Of a DNA stretch of 64,000 nt, positions 48,359 to 57,385 are shown in pieces. The stretch lies in NCBI GenBank assembly GCA_958352845.1, contig CATWQC010000001.1, positions 1-64,000 of the forward strand, written 5' to 3'. Made by a program: the position numbers and the translations under genes. Source of the stretch: an uncultured Collinsella sp. (GTDB lineage Bacteria > Actinomycetota > Coriobacteriia > Coriobacteriales > Coriobacteriaceae). The stretch's first letter is position 1; each line of letters starts with the position of its first letter. The notes beneath the pieces are model-generated. The model searched no databases. It saw nothing but the letters and a program-made list of their open reading frames with translations, and was not told the origin of the DNA.

Positions 48359-49812
48359 CGTGCAACCGCCTTCTCAACGCACGCGACGAGCGTCGATGCC
48401 GCCGTCTCGATATCGCGGTCGCCCACGAGTGTGCGCACATCAAACAGAATGCGGTCGTGCGAGGCGCGCGTGACGACCGGCGTATCGAAGTCTTGGACGA
48501 GCGAGCACTTGAGCGCGTCGACGGACAGGCGCCCGTCGACCGGGCAGACGGCCACGCACATCGTGGGCAACTCGACGGCAGGCAGCGAACCGCCACCGGG
48601 CGTCGACGATTCCTCGACGATTTCCACCTGCACGGCGCACGGGCAACCGGCCTTATCGAGCCCGGCGACCATACGATCGCGCAACTTGCGTGCGCGGCGC
48701 TCCAGATGAGCCTGCGGAAGCGTGAGCATGTTGAGCACCGGTACCTCACGATGGGCCACATCCGCCCCATCCATATAAATGCGCAGTGTAGCCTCGAGCG
48801 CCGCCAGTGCGAGCTTGCCCGGGCGCAGGGCACGCATAAGCGGATGCGACCCGCAAGCCTGGACCAGATCGCGACGGCCCATGATAATGCCCGCCTGTGC
48901 GGCACCGAGCAGCTTATCGCCCGAGCACGACACCAGATCGAGCCCCGCCGCGACCGAAGCCGGCGTGGGCTCCTCGCCGCCGCGCACCAGGATGTCATCG
49001 GGCAACAGCGCGCCCGACCCCTGGTCCTCGTAGAACAGCAGGCCATGCTTGTGGGCCAGGGCGGCAAGCTCCCGAGAACCTACCTCCTCGTGGAAACCCT
49101 CGATGCGATAGTTGGAAGGATGGACCTTAAGGATCATCGCCGTATCGGGCGTGATGGCTTGCTCATAATCAGCCAGGTGCGTGCGGTTGGTGGCGCCGAC
49201 CTCGACGAGTTTGGCGCCCGAAGCCGCCATGACATCGGGGATGCGGAAGCTGCCGCCGATCTCGACAAGCTCGCCGCGGCTGACGATGACCTCTTTGCCT
49301 GCGGCATGGGTCGCCAGCACCAACAGCACGGCGGCCGCGTTATTGTTAACGACCAGCGCGTCCTCGGCACCGGTAAGCGAGCGGATGAGCTGCGCGGCAT
49401 GCTCCTTGCGCGACCCGCGCGAGCAGGTGTCCACGCTGTACTCGAGCGTGCTGTAGCCGCGCGCGACCTCGGCCACGGCCTTTGCCGCCGACTCCGCGAG
49501 CGGGGCGCGACCCAAGTTGGTATGGATAACCACACCCGTGGCGTTGACGGCGGGACGCAGGCTCGGCAGCGCAGAGCGGTGCGCACGCCACTCGATGGCC
49601 GAGGCCAGCTCGCGCTTGGAACGCGGAGCGGCGCCGGCGCGAATGGCGGCGCGCTCCTCATCGAGCTCGGCCGTGACGGCGGCATGCACCACCGCGTCGC
49701 AGGTCTCCCCCGCCGCCTTCACCACCGGCCACTCGGCAAGCAGCTCGTTGACGGAAGGAATGGCGCGCAGGCGGTCGCGCACCTCATCGGACATGTTCTG
49801 GCTATCGCTCAT
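48355..49812 (-). CDS. selA: L-seryl-tRNA(Sec) selenium transferase
   Basis: 485-residue PLP enzyme converting Ser-tRNA-Sec to Sec-tRNA-Sec. The PLP-binding Lys is in SCSGDKLLGAAQAG. HTNLGRAPLAESAAKAVAEV and VNNNAAAVLLVLATHAAGKE are conserved SelA blocks. ATG 49812, with GAAAGG 6 bases upstream; a second ATG six codons in is possible. It needs selenophosphate from SelD, whose gene is not in the window. Confidence 0.95.
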   Translation of the reverse strand: MSDSQNMSDEVRDRLRAIPSVNELLAEWPVVKAAGETCDAVVHAAVTAELDEERAAIRAGAAPRSKRELASAIEWRAHRSALPSLRPAVNATGVVIHTNLGRAPLAESAAKAVAEVARGYSTLEYSVDTCSRGSRKEHAAQLIRSLTGAEDALVVNNNAAAVLLVLATHAAGKEVIVSRGELVEIGGSFRIPDVMAASGAKLVEVGATNRTHLADYEQAITPDTAMILKVHPSNYRIEGFHEEVGSRELAALAHKHGLLFYEDQGSGALLPDDILVRGGEEPTPASVAAGLDLVSCSGDKLLGAAQAGIIMGRRDLVQACGSHPLMRALRPGKLALAALEATLRIYMDGADVAHREVPVLNMLTLPQAHLERRARKLRDRMVAGLDKAGCPCAVQVEIVEESSTPGGGSLPAVELPTMCVAVCPVDGRLSVDALKCSLVQDFDTPVVTRASHDRILFDVRTLVGDRDIETAASTLVACVEKAVAR

Positions 49813-49864
49813 GTGCAGCCTTTCAAAAGAAACGTGGATCAGTCGAATACATCAGCTGAGTCAA

Positions 49865-51982
49865 TTACTCGTCATTATCCCCGCGCGCGACAATCTTTTC
49901 CACGCGAACGGCGTTTTCCTGAGTAAGCGCGGCACCCGTCAACGGGTCCCAGCGCAGCGGTGTGTGGTCGAGCGGCCCGACGCCCAGGGCCTGCCGGCCA
50001 CCACTCTCAGCACCCAATGCGCGCCCACCGGGAGCAGCCGACGTAAAGATGCACGCCGGATGCAGATACGGCGTCGTCTCCACACGCACGCGGTCGCGGC
50101 CCATATCGCTCACGAGTTCGACGATCTCGCCGTCGGCGATGCCCATATGCGCAGCAGCATCGGCATTCATCTGCACGGCATCCAGGTCCGACCCAGCCTC
50201 GGCGGCACCTTGGGCTGCAAGCCTTCGCGAGGTGTGCGACTCAAAGGGACGGTTGCCGCTAATGAGGCGAAACATCCCCGGGCCAGGCTCCACCATGGGA
50301 GCGATCCAGTCGGGTACACGACCCAGGCCGGCACGCCCCCATACGTCACTTGCCAGCGTAATTTTGCCGCCATCCAAGGGAATCGCCGGCTCGCCCGTAC
50401 GCGACGGCAACGCAACACCCGTGTCGGCCCAGCCGCGCTCCTTGAGCTCGTCCAGATCAATCCCAAAAGGCTCCACCTGGGCAGCCGCCAGATCGTCAGA
50501 CGTAAACTGGAAGTACTCGCCCACGCCACACGCCCGCGCCAGACCGGCAAAAATCTCCCGACCGGGACGTGTGTCGTCATGCTGCACGGGCAGCACAGCG
50601 TTGCGGTAGAACACGCGCGCATCGTTAGCGCCCACGACCGTGCCTACACCGCGGTCGGCCTCCAGATACGTCACGTCGGGCAGCACGAAGTCGGAAGCGC
50701 GCGCCGTCTCGGACCAGCGAATGTCAATCGTCACGAGCAAGTCGAGCTGCTGCAAAATACCCAACCAAGCCTGTGCATTGCCATAGCCCGCACCAGGGTT
50801 ACTGGCATAGACGATGAGCCCACGCAAATCGCCGGCAAGAATCGACTGACCGATGGTCGTGCACAGGCCGCGCATCGGATCGACCAGTGGATAGCGTTCG
50901 GACCCCAACTTGGGCTCACGCGGCATCGACGGCGTCGCGAAACGCGTAGGGTCCAAATCGCCCAACACAAGCGGCGTGGGCGGGTTGAGGGCACCGCCCT
51001 CATGCCCGATGCAGCCCAGCAGCACATCGACCAAGCAGATAGCGCGCGCGGTCTGGGTGCTATTGGCATACGCGATGCCGATGCCACCATGAAAGCCTGC
51101 ATCCACCACAGCGGCAGGCGCGGCGGCAGCTAGCTCGCGCGCCGTGGCGACAATCTCTGCGGCCGGCACGTCGCACATCGACTCGGCCCACTCGGGCGTC
51201 CAAGCACTGGCCGCCTGCGCCAGCTCGTCAAAGCCTGTGGCGTAGCGGTCCACGAACTCGTGATCGTACAGGTCCTCGGATACCAGCACATGTGCGATAC
51301 CCAGCAGCAACGCCAGATCGCATCCAGGACGTACGCGCAGCCAGCGGTCGGCAAGCGCGGCCGAGCCGCTGCGCCGGGGGTCAACCACGATGATCTTCGC
51401 CCCGCGCCGGCGCGCATCGTTGAGCGCGTCAACGGCCCCCATCGTCGACGAATCGACAATGGAACGCCCCAGGTACATGATGCAGTCGGTATGCGCAAGG
51501 TCGGAGGCGGGGCTATAGCCCAGGCTGTGCTCCCAACCGGTAAGTCTGCTTACCTCGCAGGCGCCATCGGCACCGTACACGTTGGGCGAGCCCAGCGCAT
51601 GCATAAAGCGATAGGCCCAGTAGCGGTCGAACGAGGGCACACCAAGTGTCATGCCCAGCGCACGGGGCCCGCGCTCGTCAACAATTCCCAAAAGACGCTC
51701 GGCAATCTGAGCAAACGCCTCGTCCCAGGTAATCGCATCAAACCCCGAGCCATCCCGGCGGCGTCGCATGGGGTGCAAAATCCGGTCGCGCTCGTCAAAC
51801 GGCATTGCCAGGCGATGGTGCCCGCGGGCGCACAGGGCACGCGCCGCGCACGGATGTCCCGGCACCGGCAACTCGGCCACCACGCGACCGTCCCCAACGC
51901 GTGCCGCAAAGGCGCAATCGGCATAGCATCCCCCGCATGTCGTCACCACGGAGCGACCGTCATGCATAGCTCTCGATGCCAT
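49865..51982 (-). CDS. Molybdopterin oxidoreductase, DMSO reductase family, substrate unknown
   Basis: 705 residues. The N-terminal [4Fe-4S] motif is C16-x2-C19-x3-C23, with C51 in ALCARGHH. GADGACEVSRLTG supplies the likely molybdenum ligand Cys142, so it is not a Sec enzyme at that position. The GFHGG and PGAGYGNAQAWLG regions and the C-terminal molydopterin-dinucleotide binding domain (LISGNRPFESHTSRRL) complete the family. No Tat signal is visible, so it is cytoplasmic. It is closest in style to polysulfide/thiosulfate-type and related catalytic subunits, but no electron-transfer partner subunit is next to it. It lies upstream of selA, with mobA further down the same transcript. GGAAGGA precedes the ATG. 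Confidence 0.75.
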   Translation of the reverse strand: MASRAMHDGRSVVTTCGGCYADCAFAARVGDGRVVAELPVPGHPCAARALCARGHHRLAMPFDERDRILHPMRRRRDGSGFDAITWDEAFAQIAERLLGIVDERGPRALGMTLGVPSFDRYWAYRFMHALGSPNVYGADGACEVSRLTGWEHSLGYSPASDLAHTDCIMYLGRSIVDSSTMGAVDALNDARRRGAKIIVVDPRRSGSAALADRWLRVRPGCDLALLLGIAHVLVSEDLYDHEFVDRYATGFDELAQAASAWTPEWAESMCDVPAAEIVATARELAAAAPAAVVDAGFHGGIGIAYANSTQTARAICLVDVLLGCIGHEGGALNPPTPLVLGDLDPTRFATPSMPREPKLGSERYPLVDPMRGLCTTIGQSILAGDLRGLIVYASNPGAGYGNAQAWLGILQQLDLLVTIDIRWSETARASDFVLPDVTYLEADRGVGTVVGANDARVFYRNAVLPVQHDDTRPGREIFAGLARACGVGEYFQFTSDDLAAAQVEPFGIDLDELKERGWADTGVALPSRTGEPAIPLDGGKITLASDVWGRAGLGRVPDWIAPMVEPGPGMFRLISGNRPFESHTSRRLAAQGAAEAGSDLDAVQMNADAAAHMGIADGEIVELVSDMGRDRVRVETTPYLHPACIFTSAAPGGRALGAESGGRQALGVGPLDHTPLRWDPLTGAALTQENAVRVEKIVARGDNDE

Positions 51983-52090
51983 CTCGATTATTCCTTCCAG
52001 CTCAGGGGTTCATGCCCCGCCGCACCACAGCCCTGCCACCAGCTGCCGCGACACAAAGCCCGCTGCATCTACCGCAGCAAGACACGAAGA

Positions 52091-52122
52091 GCCTCCCAAA
52101 AGGCAAACGCCCCTCGGGAGGC
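52091..52122 (-). terminator. Terminator of the formate hydrogenlyase operon
   Basis: GCCTCCC/GGGAGGC stem (7 bp) with an 18-base loop, about 21 bases after the focA stop, then TCTTCG on the minus strand. Confidence 0.6.
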
Positions 52123-52142
52123 CCGTACGTCATTCCAGCTTA

Positions 52143-52982
52143 TTACGCCTCGGACTTCTTGGCGTAGACAAACCAGTAGCCGAGCGCGATCAGAACCGCG
52201 CCGCCCACGATGTTGCCCAGCGTGGCGGCGGACAAGTTAAACGCAATGCCCGCAGCGTTGAGCGCATCGGCGCCGGCGACGTCGGCACCATAGCCGCACG
52301 CGTGCATCACGGCACCCATAGGCAAAAAGTACATGTTGGCGACGCAGTGCTCAAAACCGCAGGCCACAAAGGCGGCGATGGGCAGCAGAATGCCCACAAC
52401 CTTATCGACCACGGTCTTACCGGCGGTACCGATCCACACGGCCAGGCACACAAAGATGTTGCACAGGATGCCGCGGAAGAAGATCGTCACCCAGTCGATC
52501 GTCACCTTGCCGGCGGCGACGCTCACCATGGAGTTGGCGACCGCCTCGCCGTTGAGCTTATAGATGCCGGCCATGTACACCAAAAAGACGATGAACAGGG
52601 CACCGACAAAATTGCCGACCCACACGACGACCCAGGCCTTAAGCATCTGAACCAGGGTGATCTTTTTGCTCTTGAGTGCGCAGACCATAAGCGAATTGCC
52701 GGTAAACAGCTCGGCGCCGCACACCAGCACGAGCACCAGGCCCAGGCAAAAGCACAGACCGCCCACGACGCGCTGAGCGCCCCAGCCCAGCGTGCTGTCG
52801 CTCAAGAACACGGTAAAGAACAGGCCGCCGAAGGCGATAAACGCGCCGGCGAACATTGCCAACAGAAAGGCCTTAGCGACCGGCAGGTTAGCCTTGGTCA
52901 CGCCGGCGGCCTCGGTCTTGGCCTCGATCGCGGCGGGCGCCAGGCAATCGGGAGAGGGGTACTCCACCTTGGAATCTGCCAT
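52143..52982 (-). CDS. focA: Formate/nitrite transporter FocA
   Basis: 279-residue FNT-family channel, pentameric in known examples, moving formate (or nitrite) across the membrane. Six hydrophobic segments. LFTGNSLMVCALK and CNIFVCLAVWIGTAG match the family signatures. Start ATG 52982 (MADSKVEYPS) is chosen over an upstream in-frame ATG; AGGAAAG lies upstream. It is the last gene of the formate hydrogenlyase operon, so it presumably brings formate to the complex. Confidence 0.93.
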   Translation of the reverse strand: MADSKVEYPSPDCLAPAAIEAKTEAAGVTKANLPVAKAFLLAMFAGAFIAFGGLFFTVFLSDSTLGWGAQRVVGGLCFCLGLVLVLVCGAELFTGNSLMVCALKSKKITLVQMLKAWVVVWVGNFVGALFIVFLVYMAGIYKLNGEAVANSMVSVAAGKVTIDWVTIFFRGILCNIFVCLAVWIGTAGKTVVDKVVGILLPIAAFVACGFEHCVANMYFLPMGAVMHACGYGADVAGADALNAAGIAFNLSAATLGNIVGGAVLIALGYWFVYAKKSEA

Positions 52983-53021
52983 GTCAATCACTTCTTTCCT
53001 AATCAGCAGGAACAAGCGCTC

Positions 53022-53525
53022 CTATTGCTCTTGCCCCAAGCGGACAAAGTGGGAAAAGTCGTTGGCGGCCACGGCGTCGTACACGGCGTCGACGGCCTCA
53101 AAGACTTCCGGGGACATGGGGTTGTAGAACTCCGTGTCGCCCGGCTGAATCCCGACGAAGACGATATCATCACACGATTGCTCAATCTCTTCGATCAGAA
53201 TCGACAAAGGAAGCGAATGCGTGGTGAACATCGATTTGCGCGCGACGTCGGTCTTATCGAGCAAGCGGATGGCGCCGACGGGCAGCGCCATGTCGGCGGC
53301 ATCGACCAAAACCAAACGCGGCGGACGCTCGCGCTTGACCTCGATGATGTCATCCTCGGGCGTCTGACCGCCGTCGATGGTGTACCAACCGGCGATAGGC
53401 GTGTCCTCCATCTTTTTGGAGAGCACGGGGCCGGCGGCATCGTCGGCGCGCAGCACGCTTCCCGCCGTGAGCACGATACCCGCAAATGGGGCGCCGTTCA
53501 CACGACCATCCACAACGCGACCCAT
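53022..53525 (-). CDS. hycI: Hydrogenase maturation protease HycI
   Basis: 167-residue endopeptidase that removes the C-terminal extension of the hydrogenase large subunit after nickel insertion. SVLRADDAAGPVLS and LVDAADMALPVGAIRLLD match the nickel-chelating protease fold of the HycI family. It overlaps the hycH stop by one base (TAATG). The matching cleavable tail is visible in the large subunit gene at 55610. Confidence 0.88.
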   Translation of the reverse strand: MGRVVDGRVNGAPFAGIVLTAGSVLRADDAAGPVLSKKMEDTPIAGWYTIDGGQTPEDDIIEVKRERPPRLVLVDAADMALPVGAIRLLDKTDVARKSMFTTHSLPLSILIEEIEQSCDDIVFVGIQPGDTEFYNPMSPEVFEAVDAVYDAVAANDFSHFVRLGQEQ

Positions 53526-54106
53526 TACTGCAACCTTCCCGTCAGATACACGCCCGACACATCGCGCACGCGCTCAACCAGATCGCGGAACTTCATCAGA
53601 AACGCGACCTGCTGGGCATGCAGGCCAAAGTCGTCGTCGAACACCGAGATGCCGGCCTTGGCCGAGCCGCGAAAACCGCGCTCGTCGAGCAGCGTGTCGC
53701 AGGCCTCGAGCAGCGACGGCACCGCCGCCTTGTCAAGCTGGCACTCGCCAAAGGAGCGGATGGCCTCGAACTTGGTCTTGGCCTCCCCCTCCGGCAGCGC
53801 GTCGACGAGCGAATAGAAGACATCCACCGGCACCGACAGGCGCGGCTCAAAGCAATCGAGCACGCCGGTGTGGTGGCCCACGGCGAGCGTGTAGTACAGC
53901 ACGTCGCAGGCCTCCTGGGGAACGTCTTCCTCGGTCTCCACAAACTTACGCGTGAGCTCATAGAAGACCACCTGGTCGGGCGCATGGCCCAGGCAGGGGT
54001 CGGCGACGCCCTCGGCGGCCTCGTCGCTTGCGCGCGAGGCATCGCCAAAAGAGCCGCCGAGCATGCCGGGGCCCGCAAAGTAACCAGAGCGGTCCGTGAG
54101 CTCCAT
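53525..54106 (-). CDS. hycH: Formate hydrogenlyase maturation protein HycH
   Basis: 193-residue protein of the HycH/HyfJ family, needed for assembly of formate hydrogenlyase. The VVFYELTRKFVETEEDVPQE segment and VGHHTGVLDCF fit the family. Soluble. GGAGG lies 7 bases upstream of the ATG, and it follows hycG directly. The family is short and not well characterised biochemically. Confidence 0.82.
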   Translation of the reverse strand: MELTDRSGYFAGPGMLGGSFGDASRASDEAAEGVADPCLGHAPDQVVFYELTRKFVETEEDVPQEACDVLYYTLAVGHHTGVLDCFEPRLSVPVDVFYSLVDALPEGEAKTKFEAIRSFGECQLDKAAVPSLLEACDTLLDERGFRGSAKAGISVFDDDFGLHAQQVAFLMKFRDLVERVRDVSGVYLTGRLQ

Positions 54107-54889
54107 CTAGCGACCTCCGGCCAGCACCAGATCCTGCAGCGCCGAGTACACCTCGACGCGGCGCGGATCGTCCTGCTTATCGATGAGCAGCGCCATGGCA
54201 CCGCGGATATCGCCCTTGGGCGCGCCCTCGAGCGTATCCATAAACTCGTTGGCCAAGTCGCGGCCGTAACGGTAGCCGCTCATGGCGCGAGCCTCGCGCT
54301 CGATGGCAACGCGCAGCTTGTACGGCACGCCGGGGTGCAGGATATCGGCCTGCTCGCCGGCGGCCTCCACCGTGGTCTCGGCATGGAGCTTTTGGTCCAG
54401 CAGACCGAGCGCCATGGCAAAGCCGTAGACGGTCTGCGCAGGGCTGGGCGGGCAGCCGGGAATGTAGACGTCGACCGGCAGGATCTTATCCGTGCCGCCC
54501 CAGACGCAGTAGTTGTCGTAGAAGATGCCACCGGTGCAGCCGCACGCGCCATAGGACACCACGATCTTGGGATCGGGTGCGGCCTCAAAAGCGCGCAGGG
54601 CCGGCATGCGCATGGCACGCGTCACGGCACCGGTGTACAGAAGCACATCAGCGTGACGGGGCGAGGGCACGACCTTGATGCCAAAGCGCTCGACGTCGAA
54701 GACGGGCGTGATGGAACCGAAGATCTCGATCTCGCAGCCGTTGCAGCCGCCGCAGTCAACACGGTAGACGTACACCGAGCGCTTGATCTTCTTAAGAAGG
54801 GTCGCCTTGGCCTTCTCGATGCTCTCGTCGAGCTCGATCTTGGTCGGGCGGTACTGAAGCCGCTCGGGCAAAAGCGTGGATTCGGCCAT
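54107..54889 (-). CDS. hyfI: Hydrogenase small subunit HycG/HyfI (NuoB-like)
   Basis: 260-residue NuoB-like small subunit of the group 4 NiFe hydrogenase, carrying the [4Fe-4S] cluster next to the active site. VDCGGCNGCEIEIFG, GACGCTGGIFYDNYC and VYIPGCPPSP supply the cluster cysteines. The ribosome-binding site AGGAGG lies inside the end of the preceding gene. Its C-terminal 60 residues extend beyond the core NuoB fold, as in HycG/HyfI. Confidence 0.92.
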   Translation of the reverse strand: MAESTLLPERLQYRPTKIELDESIEKAKATLLKKIKRSVYVYRVDCGGCNGCEIEIFGSITPVFDVERFGIKVVPSPRHADVLLYTGAVTRAMRMPALRAFEAAPDPKIVVSYGACGCTGGIFYDNYCVWGGTDKILPVDVYIPGCPPSPAQTVYGFAMALGLLDQKLHAETTVEAAGEQADILHPGVPYKLRVAIEREARAMSGYRYGRDLANEFMDTLEGAPKGDIRGAMALLIDKQDDPRRVEVYSALQDLVLAGGR

Positions 54890-54891
54890 GG

Positions 54892-55608
54892 TTACTCCTC
54901 CTTCGTATCAAAATCCATGATGATGCCCTCGACCGGTGCCGGACCGGCGGGAATCTCGGGCGCATCGGGGTTGAGCTCGCGGTCGATATACTCCGGGTTC
55001 ACGCCGTGGCCGCCCAGATACTCCATGCCGGGGCCCTGGGGCTCACCGGACGCAAGCGTCTCGTTGGCAGCCATTCCGCGCGCGTTGCCGGTCTTTACGG
55101 CCGAGGCGGCGCGCAGGGCGTCGAGCTCGCGCTTGCACTCCTGGCACATACCGACGGTACGGGCAGCCTGCTCGGCCTCCATGCCGCCGGCCTTTTGCAG
55201 CAGGCGCTTGGCGTAGTCGATCTCCTTGTGCGGGGCAAACGGCTTGCCGCAACGCGAGCAGTGCTCGAGCGCATAGACGCTCTTGCTGGTGAGGTCGTCC
55301 TTGCTCATGACGGCCAGCTCAAACTCCTCGGTGAGCTTGATGGCCTCCATGGGGCAGGCTTCCTCACAGCGGCCGCAAAAGATGCAGCGACCGTAGTCGA
55401 TCGACCAGGTGATGGTATCGGCCGCAAGGTCGGTGTCCATGCGAATGGCATCGGCCGGGCACGCCACGCCGCAGGCACCGCAGGCGATGCAGAGCTCGGC
55501 ATTGTGCTCGGGCTTGCCGCGCATGTCCTTGTTGGTGGGGAACGGCGCAAACGGGTACTTGACCGTCGCGTCGCCGGCCTTGGCGTTAACCTTCCAAAGC
55601 TTCAGCAT
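54892..55608 (-). CDS. hyfH: Hydrogenase 4Fe-4S electron-transfer subunit HycF/HyfH
   Basis: 238 residues. Two [4Fe-4S] motifs: CIACGACGVACPADAI and CIFCGRCEEACPMEAI. A second Cys set (HCSRCGKPF, MCQECKRE) may bind zinc, as in HyfH/HycF. ATG 55608 (MLKLWKVNAK) starts one base after the large-subunit stop (TAATATG); the frame upstream overlaps that gene and is not used. It links the dehydrogenase side to HycG. Confidence 0.92.
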   Translation of the reverse strand: MLKLWKVNAKAGDATVKYPFAPFPTNKDMRGKPEHNAELCIACGACGVACPADAIRMDTDLAADTITWSIDYGRCIFCGRCEEACPMEAIKLTEEFELAVMSKDDLTSKSVYALEHCSRCGKPFAPHKEIDYAKRLLQKAGGMEAEQAARTVGMCQECKRELDALRAASAVKTGNARGMAANETLASGEPQGPGMEYLGGHGVNPEYIDRELNPDAPEIPAGPAPVEGIIMDFDTKEE

Positions 55609-55609
55609 A

Positions 55610-57382
55610 TTAGAGCGCCTCCTCATCGAGCGGAGCGGCCATGGTGCCCTCGCCCGCAAGCGGCGACTTGTCGCGCCAGACGTTCTCGAACTGCTCCTTG
55701 TCGAGCACGTGATCGCGCTTGGCGGCGACATCGGTCACCGTCACGCGGTCGGTGCAGGAATAGCACGGGTCGAGCGAACCGACGATCAGCGCCGCATCGC
55801 CCACGGTGTTGCCGCGGAACATGTAGCGCAGGACCGGCCAGTTACTGTACGTGGCGGCCTTGGCGCGCCAGCGGTAGCACTTCTGGTTATTGCCGAGCAT
55901 GGCCCAGTGCACGTCCTCGCCGCGCGGCGCCTCGGTGGCACCGATGGCGTACTTGTGCGGGGTGTACTCCCAATCCGTGGTGAGGATGGGGCCCGACGGG
56001 CAGTTCTCGAGCATGGTCTCGATCATATCGATCGAATCGTAGACCTCCTGGATGCGAACGGCGGTACGGCCGAAGGCATCGCAGGTGTCAGCCGTGGCGG
56101 CGTGCATCTTTTGAACGTCCGGATCGGCGTAGCCGTCGAAGGGATGGTCGAAGCGCACGTCGCGGGCATAGCCCGAGCCACGCATGAGCGGGCCGACCGG
56201 CGAGAAGTCGCGTGCGATCTTGCGGTCCAAGATGCCGATGCCACTCGTACGCTCAATAAAGTTGGGCGTGGAGAGCAAGACGTCGACGAGCTCCTGAACC
56301 TCGGAGCGCAGCTGGTGGATGGTCGTGAGCGTGGAGAGCTTCTGCTCGGCCAAAATGTCGCGACGCACGCCGCCGATCACGTTGAGGCCGTAGGTCTTGC
56401 GGTGACCGGAGAGCTTCTCGGCCAGGTCCATGGACTTCTCGCGGACGCGGAAGAATTGCTGGAAGCCGGAGTCGAAGCCGGTGTAGTGCGATGCGAGGCC
56501 AATATTGAGCAGGTGTGAGTGCAGACGCTCGACCTCGAGCATGATGGCGCGGATGTACTGGGCGCGCGGCGGGACATGAATGCCCTGGGCGCGCTCGACG
56601 GCCTCGGCATAGGCCACCGAGTGGGCGCAGCCGCAGATGCCGCAGATGCGGTCGGCGAGGAACGTCACGGCGTCATAGTTCAGGCGCGTCTCGGCGACCT
56701 TCTCCATGCCGCGGTGCACGTAGAACAGACGGTAGTCGGCGTCGACGATCGTCTCGCCCTCAACGAACAGGCGGAAGTGGCCGGGCTCGTCGGAGGTAAT
56801 GTGCAACGGGCCCATGGGGACAAGCGTCGTCTCCTTGCCCTTGGTATCGGCCAAGAACTCGTAGTTTTCCATGTCACTCGCGGGAGCGGGACGGAAGCGG
56901 TAGTCCATGGAGTCCTTGCGCAGCGGGTACAGGCCGCTGGGCCAATCGTCGGGCAGCACCAGGCGACGACGGTCGGGCAGACCCTCGGGGATCAGGCCGA
57001 ACATGTCGCGAAGCTCGCGCTCGCCCCACACACAGGCGGGGACGAACGGTGTCACGGACGGGAACGTCATCTTGGCGGGATCGACCTCGGTGCGCACGGT
57101 CACCCAGCCGGGGTCCTCCCCCTCCATGGAGATGACATAGTACACGGCGTAACGGCCGCACAGGCTGCGCTCATCGTTGCCGATGATCACGGGAATCCAG
57201 CCGTAGCGCTCGTAGTACAGGTAGTGGACGGCCTCGGGCAGCTTGTCCTGCTTGACGGTAATCGTCAGCTGGTCCTCGCATTGCCACTCGACCTTCTCGA
57301 TGCAGCCCGGAACGGCGCGGCGCAGGGCCTCGACATGGCTCTCGCAGCGACGGGCATACACCTTGTTCTCAGTTTCAATCAT
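55610..57382 (-). CDS. hyfG: NiFe hydrogenase large subunit HycE/HyfG (with NuoC-like domain)
   Basis: 590 residues. Residues 1 to about 170 are a NuoC-like domain and the rest the NiFe large subunit. The nickel-binding Cys pairs are in DRICGICGCAHS and SLDPCYSCTDRVTV. About 44 residues follow the predicted cut after R546, giving the cleavable tail expected for HycI. It catalyses H+ reduction with electrons from formate. The start has GGAG 6 bases before the ATG. The length is slightly greater than E. coli HycE. Confidence 0.94.
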   Translation of the reverse strand: MIETENKVYARRCESHVEALRRAVPGCIEKVEWQCEDQLTITVKQDKLPEAVHYLYYERYGWIPVIIGNDERSLCGRYAVYYVISMEGEDPGWVTVRTEVDPAKMTFPSVTPFVPACVWGERELRDMFGLIPEGLPDRRRLVLPDDWPSGLYPLRKDSMDYRFRPAPASDMENYEFLADTKGKETTLVPMGPLHITSDEPGHFRLFVEGETIVDADYRLFYVHRGMEKVAETRLNYDAVTFLADRICGICGCAHSVAYAEAVERAQGIHVPPRAQYIRAIMLEVERLHSHLLNIGLASHYTGFDSGFQQFFRVREKSMDLAEKLSGHRKTYGLNVIGGVRRDILAEQKLSTLTTIHQLRSEVQELVDVLLSTPNFIERTSGIGILDRKIARDFSPVGPLMRGSGYARDVRFDHPFDGYADPDVQKMHAATADTCDAFGRTAVRIQEVYDSIDMIETMLENCPSGPILTTDWEYTPHKYAIGATEAPRGEDVHWAMLGNNQKCYRWRAKAATYSNWPVLRYMFRGNTVGDAALIVGSLDPCYSCTDRVTVTDVAAKRDHVLDKEQFENVWRDKSPLAGEGTMAAPLDEEAL

Positions 57383-57385
57383 TCG

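Noticed and set aside
49865..51982. Selenocysteine in the molybdopterin oxidoreductase
   Set aside because: The expected ligand position reads Cys (GADGACEV) and no in-frame TGA interrupts the gene.
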